Assembly: GCA_018065205.1 (NCBI GenBank)
Contig: JAGHTR010000066.1
Location: 1-35,827 of the forward strand
Reading direction: 5' to 3'
Origin: Candidatus Colicola caccequi
GTDB taxonomy: Bacteria; Bacteroidota; Bacteroidia; Bacteroidales; Paludibacteraceae
DNA length: 35,827 nt
Made by a program: the position numbers and the translations under genes. This document shows positions 32,867-35,827 of the stretch, in pieces (within the stretch, counting starts at the first letter, position 1; every line of letters starts with the position of its first letter). The notes beneath the pieces were generated by a model, which saw nothing but the letters and a program-made list of their open reading frames with translations, made no database searches and was not told the DNA's origin.

Positions 32867-35176
32867 ATGAAACGACTCCTACTCATAGATGCTTATGCGA
32901 TGATTTATCGCGCGTACTACGCATTCATCCGCGTGCCACGCATGAACTCCAAAGGCGAGAACACCAGTGCTATTTATGGCTTTGTGACTACTTTAGAGGA
33001 CCTCTTGCGTAAACTTAAACCGACGCATGTGGGAGTGGCTTTTGACCCTCATGGACCTACCTTCCGGCATGAGGCTTTTGAGGCGTATAAGGCGCAGCGC
33101 GAAGAGACTCCTGAGGACATCCGTCGGGCGGTGCCAATCATCAAGGATATCCTATCTGCCATGAATATTCCTGCCTTGGAGGTGCAAGGCTTTGAGGCAG
33201 ATGATGTGGTAGGTACATTAGCCGGTAAGGCGGAGCAGGCAGGATTTGAGGTCTTTATGGCGACGCCTGATAAGGACTATGGCCAGTTAGTTACGGAGCA
33301 TGTGCTGCAATACCGTCCACGGCATACCGGTGGTTTTGAACAATTGGGTCCTAAGGAAGTATGCGATAAGTATGGTATTGAGCATACCAAGCAGGTCATT
33401 GACTTATTAGGACTGATGGGTGATGCCAGCGATAATATACCCGGATGCAAAGGGGTAGGCGAGAAGACTGCCGTCAGTCTCATTCAGCAGTTTGGCAGCA
33501 TAGAAGAGTTACTGACTCGCACCAATGAACTCAAGGGTGCGCTGAAGGATAAAGTGGAGAGTCAGGCGGAAGCCATCCGCTTCTCTAAGTTCTTGGCTAC
33601 CATCCGCACCGATGTGCCGATTGACTTGGATGAGACGGCGCTGACTATCCACGAGAAAGACTGGTCTCGTTTGGCTCCTATCTACCAGCAGTTAGAGTTC
33701 AATTCGCTTATCAAGGGGGCTGTCTCTTCTGCTCCTGCTGTAGCCAAAACCTCCAAATCAACGTCCAAACCGGCTGAGGCTACGTTGGACTTGTTTGCCG
33801 ACATTGAATCCCCTGCAACCACGATGCAACCGGATGCTCCTTCTTATGACACGATAGAGAACCGCCTGTGCGCTTATCTGCTGAATCCGGAGGTGTCGTT
33901 CAATCCTCATATTGAACCGGATTGGAAGGCACTCAAGGCCGATGCTGCTTTGTGGAATTTATATAACGAAGTGGAACTGCCGCTGGTACAAGTATTGCGC
34001 AATATGGAGCAAGCCGGCGTGCGATTTGATGTGGATATACTGCGTGAGGCAGAGGTGGAATTAGGCAATGAACTCAATGCCTTAGAGCAAGAGATATATG
34101 CGTTATCACAAGAGCCTTTTAATATCAATTCGCCTTCTCAGGTGGGTGAGGTGCTGTTTGATAAGATGCATTTGGACGATAAGGCGAAGCGAGGCAAGAC
34201 CGGCAAGTACTCCACGTCCGAGGAAGTGTTGCAGGCGCTTAAAGAGAAACATCCTATTGTAGGTAAGATATTGGATTATCGCGAACTCAAGAAACTCATC
34301 TCTACGTATATATCCACGTTGCCGTCCTATATCAATCCTCAAACGGGTAAGATCCATACTACGTATAATCAGACGGTGACGGCTACGGGACGTCTGTCCT
34401 CATCCAATCCTAACCTACAGAACCTGCCTATACGTTCCGAACGGGGTCAGTTGATACGTCGAGCCGTCATTGCGGACGAAGGCTGTATGATAGTGAGTGC
34501 CGATTACTCGCAAATCGAGTTGCGACTGATGGCGCACATGTCCCAAGATGAACATTTATTATCGGCTTTCCGTAAAGGTCAGGATGTTCATGCTGCTACA
34601 GCGGCTAAGATATTCCATAAAGCCATTGAGGACGTGACTAAAGAGGAACGCCGCCGTGCTAAGACGGCTAATTTTGGTATCATCTATGGCATATCGGCAT
34701 TCGGTTTGGCGCAACAATTAGATTGCCCCCGCAGCGAAGCAAAGGCACTGATTGATGGGTACTTTGAGGCATTCCCTAAGGTGATTGATTTTATTGAAAA
34801 ACAAAAGACTTTTGCTCGTGAGAAAGGCTATGTAGAGACCCTCTTTGGACGCAAACGCTACCTGCCGGATATCCTTAGCCATAACTCGGTGGTGCGCAGT
34901 TTTGCGGAGCGTAATGCGGTGAATGCACCTATCCAGGGCACGGCTGCCGATATCATCAAGATGGCGATGGTCAATATCGCTAAACGACTCCAATCGGAGG
35001 GACTGCAGGCACAGATGATTATGCAGGTGCATGACGAGTTGAATTTCAATGTCCCTCAGTCCGAAGTGGATACAGTCCGTGCTATTGTAGTGGATGAAAT
35101 GCAGAATGTAGTCCATCTGTCCGTCCCGCTCATCGCCGAATGTGGCATTGGGCATAACTGGCTTGAGGCTCATTAA
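32867..35176 (+). CDS. polA: DNA polymerase I lacking most of the 3'-5' exonuclease domain
   Basis: 769 residues from ATG 32867; the longer frame lies inside ung. Residues 1-285 are the 5'-3' exonuclease: LLLIDAYAMIYRAYYAF, FEADDVVGTLA, TPDKDYGQL, GLMGDASDNIPGCKGVGEKT. A Ser/Ala/Lys-rich linker (286-325) leads to only a scrap of the 3'-5' exonuclease domain (YDTIENRLCAYLLNPE, 327-342). The polymerase domain is complete: TVTATGRLSSSNPNLQN, motif A SADYSQIELRL (Asp546), motif B RRRAKTANFGIIYG (Lys599), motif C QVHDELNF (Asp723). Relatives are about 900-940 residues, so about 150 are missing. Proofreading should be absent, as in Taq, where a degenerate domain still remains. It replaces RNA primers and fills repair gaps. 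Confidence 0.96.
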   Translation: MKRLLLIDAYAMIYRAYYAFIRVPRMNSKGENTSAIYGFVTTLEDLLRKLKPTHVGVAFDPHGPTFRHEAFEAYKAQREETPEDIRRAVPIIKDILSAMNIPALEVQGFEADDVVGTLAGKAEQAGFEVFMATPDKDYGQLVTEHVLQYRPRHTGGFEQLGPKEVCDKYGIEHTKQVIDLLGLMGDASDNIPGCKGVGEKTAVSLIQQFGSIEELLTRTNELKGALKDKVESQAEAIRFSKFLATIRTDVPIDLDETALTIHEKDWSRLAPIYQQLEFNSLIKGAVSSAPAVAKTSKSTSKPAEATLDLFADIESPATTMQPDAPSYDTIENRLCAYLLNPEVSFNPHIEPDWKALKADAALWNLYNEVELPLVQVLRNMEQAGVRFDVDILREAEVELGNELNALEQEIYALSQEPFNINSPSQVGEVLFDKMHLDDKAKRGKTGKYSTSEEVLQALKEKHPIVGKILDYRELKKLISTYISTLPSYINPQTGKIHTTYNQTVTATGRLSSSNPNLQNLPIRSERGQLIRRAVIADEGCMIVSADYSQIELRLMAHMSQDEHLLSAFRKGQDVHAATAAKIFHKAIEDVTKEERRRAKTANFGIIYGISAFGLAQQLDCPRSEAKALIDGYFEAFPKVIDFIEKQKTFAREKGYVETLFGRKRYLPDILSHNSVVRSFAERNAVNAPIQGTAADIIKMAMVNIAKRLQSEGLQAQMIMQVHDELNFNVPQSEVDTVRAIVVDEMQNVVHLSVPLIAECGIGHNWLEAH

Positions 35177-35192
35177 ATGAATTTGTATTAAT

Positions 35193-35403
35193 ATTTCCGC
35201 ACAGCGGTGGAAATCTATAATGGTGAACATGGCCGTATGTGTAACGGCAATCAACCCGGGCGAACTTGCCGCTCCGACGAAGTGCGTCTAAAGTTCGTGA
35301 CCATTTCGGGACCACATGCAGCTAGCGGAAGCCCCACCTAACCCCCGCCCAAACCGGCCAAAATCCTTGCTTTTCGTGGGCTTTGTGTTAGGCTTAGAAG
35401 ATC
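35193..35403 (+). ncRNA. GC-rich structured RNA candidate downstream of polA
   Basis: Starting 16 bases after the polA stop, this GC-rich stretch stands out from its A/T-rich surroundings and lacks a convincing reading frame. Visible pairings: CCGC/GCGG with TTT/AAA at 35194-35213; ATGGT-GAAC (35220-35228) with GTTC-gtg-ACCAT (35293-35304), closing three inner hairpins, GCCGT/ACGGC, GGC/GCC and GACG/CGTC; then AAGCC-TAAC (35329-35342) with GTTA-GGCTT (35387-35395), enclosing GCCCA/TGGGC. A terminator follows at 35404. It could be a free RNA, a polA 3'-UTR RNA, or a diverged known class such as 6S; I recognise no family. No clear promoter lies directly upstream. Confidence 0.5.
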
Positions 35404-35440
35404 AAAAATGGCAATTTCTACCCGAAGTTGTCATTTTTAT
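35404..35440 (+). terminator. Terminator after the structured RNA candidate
   Basis: A 15-bp stem AAAAATGGCAATTTC/GAAGTTGTCATTTTT with loop TACCC and two G-U pairs; the 3' arm ends in five T. It would end a transcript coming from polA or from the RNA candidate. Confidence 0.8.
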
Positions 35441-35455
35441 TTGCATATATGCAAA
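35440..35455. repeat. Perfect 16-bp palindrome
   Basis: TTTGCATATATGCAAA is its own reverse complement. It resembles two -33 promoter elements back to back, but no TAnnTTTG sits at the right distance on either side. It may be an operator. Confidence 0.7.
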
Positions 35456-35529
35456 AAAAATGTGTAATTCGGCACTCCCTTGCTCGTAAACTCGCAATTC
35501 CTCCGAATGGTAGTCCTCACCTTTATTAA

Positions 35530-35673
35530 AATGCGCAAGTAAAGAGCAAAAAGGCAGAAGCCTCATATTGTCTATTTTGTGATAGTCTATTGTGAGTAAA
35601 CTCCCATATCCTACCTTAAAATATACAACAATAAGATTAAAATCTTATTTTTTGCTCTTAATATTTGCGCATT
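35530..35673. repeat. Long imperfect inverted repeat, possible small mobile element
   Basis: Left arm AATGCGCAA, four bases, AGAGCAAAAA (35530-35552) pairs with right arm TTTTTGCTCT, six bases, TTGCGCATT (35649-35673). The 96-base interior has no gene. Size and layout resemble a MITE, but no target-site duplication is visible. The right arm covers the -33 box of the next promoter. Confidence 0.6.
35630..35654 (+). terminator. Weak terminator-like hairpin
   Basis: AATAAGAT, loop TAAA, ATCTTATT, then a run of T. The stem is A/T-rich and therefore weak. It lies at the right end of the inverted-repeat interior. Confidence 0.45.
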
Positions 35674-35695
35674 CCAAATTTTTGTTGTATATTTG
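35665..35695 (+). promoter_or_regulatory. Promoter for the terminal lipoprotein gene
   Basis: TTG (35665-35667), 20 bases, TATATTTG (35688-35695), then CAGCGC. The -33 box lies in the right arm of the inverted repeat. Confidence 0.8.
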
Positions 35696-35731
35696 CAGCG
35701 CAAAAGGAATCTGAGTACTGAAAACTAAACA

Positions 35732-35827
35732 ATGAAAAAAGTATTTCTTTACATAAGTGTACTGCTATTCGTGGCATGTAAGGACTACAATCCTGTCGAA
35801 AGAACAGATAAACCATATTGTCCCCAA
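35732..35827 (+). CDS. N-terminus of a lipoprotein (partial)
   Basis: The first 32 residues run off the right edge. Two or three Lys, a hydrophobic core and lipobox LFVAC (Cys16) form a clear lipoprotein signal; the mature start CKDYNPVERTDKPY is not recognisable as any family. A well-formed promoter lies 37 bases upstream. The start is the only ATG in that leader. Function unknown. Confidence 0.8.
   Translation, partial: MKKVFLYISVLLFVACKDYNPVERTDKPYCPQ

Larger units (their letters stand above)
35456..35731. other. Gene-free A/T-rich region with inverted repeats
   Basis: No plausible coding frame. It contains an imperfect inverted repeat about 25 bases per arm (35530-35552 and 35649-35673), two small TAAA-loop motifs (CTCGTAAACTCGCA near 35483, TGTGAGTAAACTC near 35591), a hairpin with T run at 35630-35654, and the promoter of the last gene. 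Its left part up to 35530 shows nothing else I can name. Confidence 0.7.

Noticed and set aside
35130-35315. 61-codon reverse-strand open frame after polA
   Set aside because: It covers the structured RNA region, has no recognisable motif, and extends into polA on the opposite strand.

Overview
The window is chromosomal DNA of a Bacteroidetes member, most likely an uncultured Bacteroidales. Four things point there: a complete type IX secretion/gliding core (porP/sprF, gldK, gldL, gldM, gldN); promoters of the Bacteroidetes type (TTG, about 20 bases, TAnnTTTG) with few Shine-Dalgarno sites; family markers such as DUF3467, DUF2795, DUF3098, LptE and a PCMD-like protein; and Bacteroidetes-style short Pta, TruB and AroA sequences. 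It is mostly housekeeping. I see no phage, insertion sequence, CRISPR array or resistance island.

Layout. 1-345: the tail of an unknown membrane protein, a terminator and tRNA-Met(CAT). 345-1946 (-): an OmpA/LysM outer membrane protein. 2129-7536 (+): a tight pta, ackA, GH13 amylase, UbiA prenyltransferase, maf run. 7540-9471 (-): a polyprenyl synthase and aroC. 9581-16727 (+): a PCMD-like secreted protein, a GT2 glycosyltransferase, DUF3467, a nucleoside phosphorylase, dipeptidyl peptidase III, and an in-frame AroA-glycosyltransferase fusion. 16728-19376 (-): secG, lptE, a sigma-54 activator, ssrA (tmRNA) and tRNA-Arg. 19506-21515 (+): a lipoprotein whose von Willebrand A domain looks circularly permuted, and a methyltransferase. 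21627-28452 (+): a cobalamin adenosyltransferase, DUF2795 and the T9SS core operon, closed by a strong terminator. 28516-35176 (+): ftsX, DUF3098, uppP, truB, queA, ung, polA. 35177-35731: a gene-free stretch with a GC-rich structured RNA candidate, a terminator and a long inverted repeat. 35732-end: the start of a lipoprotein gene.

How the genes work together. pta-ackA make ATP and acetate from acetyl-CoA, and a cytoplasmic GH13 enzyme follows them directly. aroC and the aroA domain are two late steps of chorismate synthesis. gldKLMN with PorP/SprF form the T9SS motor and ring. secG, lptE, uppP, ftsX and the OmpA protein serve the cell envelope. truB, queA, ung and polA serve RNA modification and DNA repair.

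Most unusual points: the permuted vWA lipoprotein; the AroA-GT2 fusion, both halves of which are shorter than usual; a UUCG-loop terminator for secG buried in the opposite gene's coding sequence; a PolA that has lost nearly all of its 3'-5' exonuclease domain; ssrA ending two bases before a start codon; and the structured RNA candidate after polA. Several enzymes (AroC, AroA, PolA, the fused GT) lack internal segments that relatives keep, which suggests lineage-wide protein shortening. Family assignments rest on motif recognition by eye; no database search was run.
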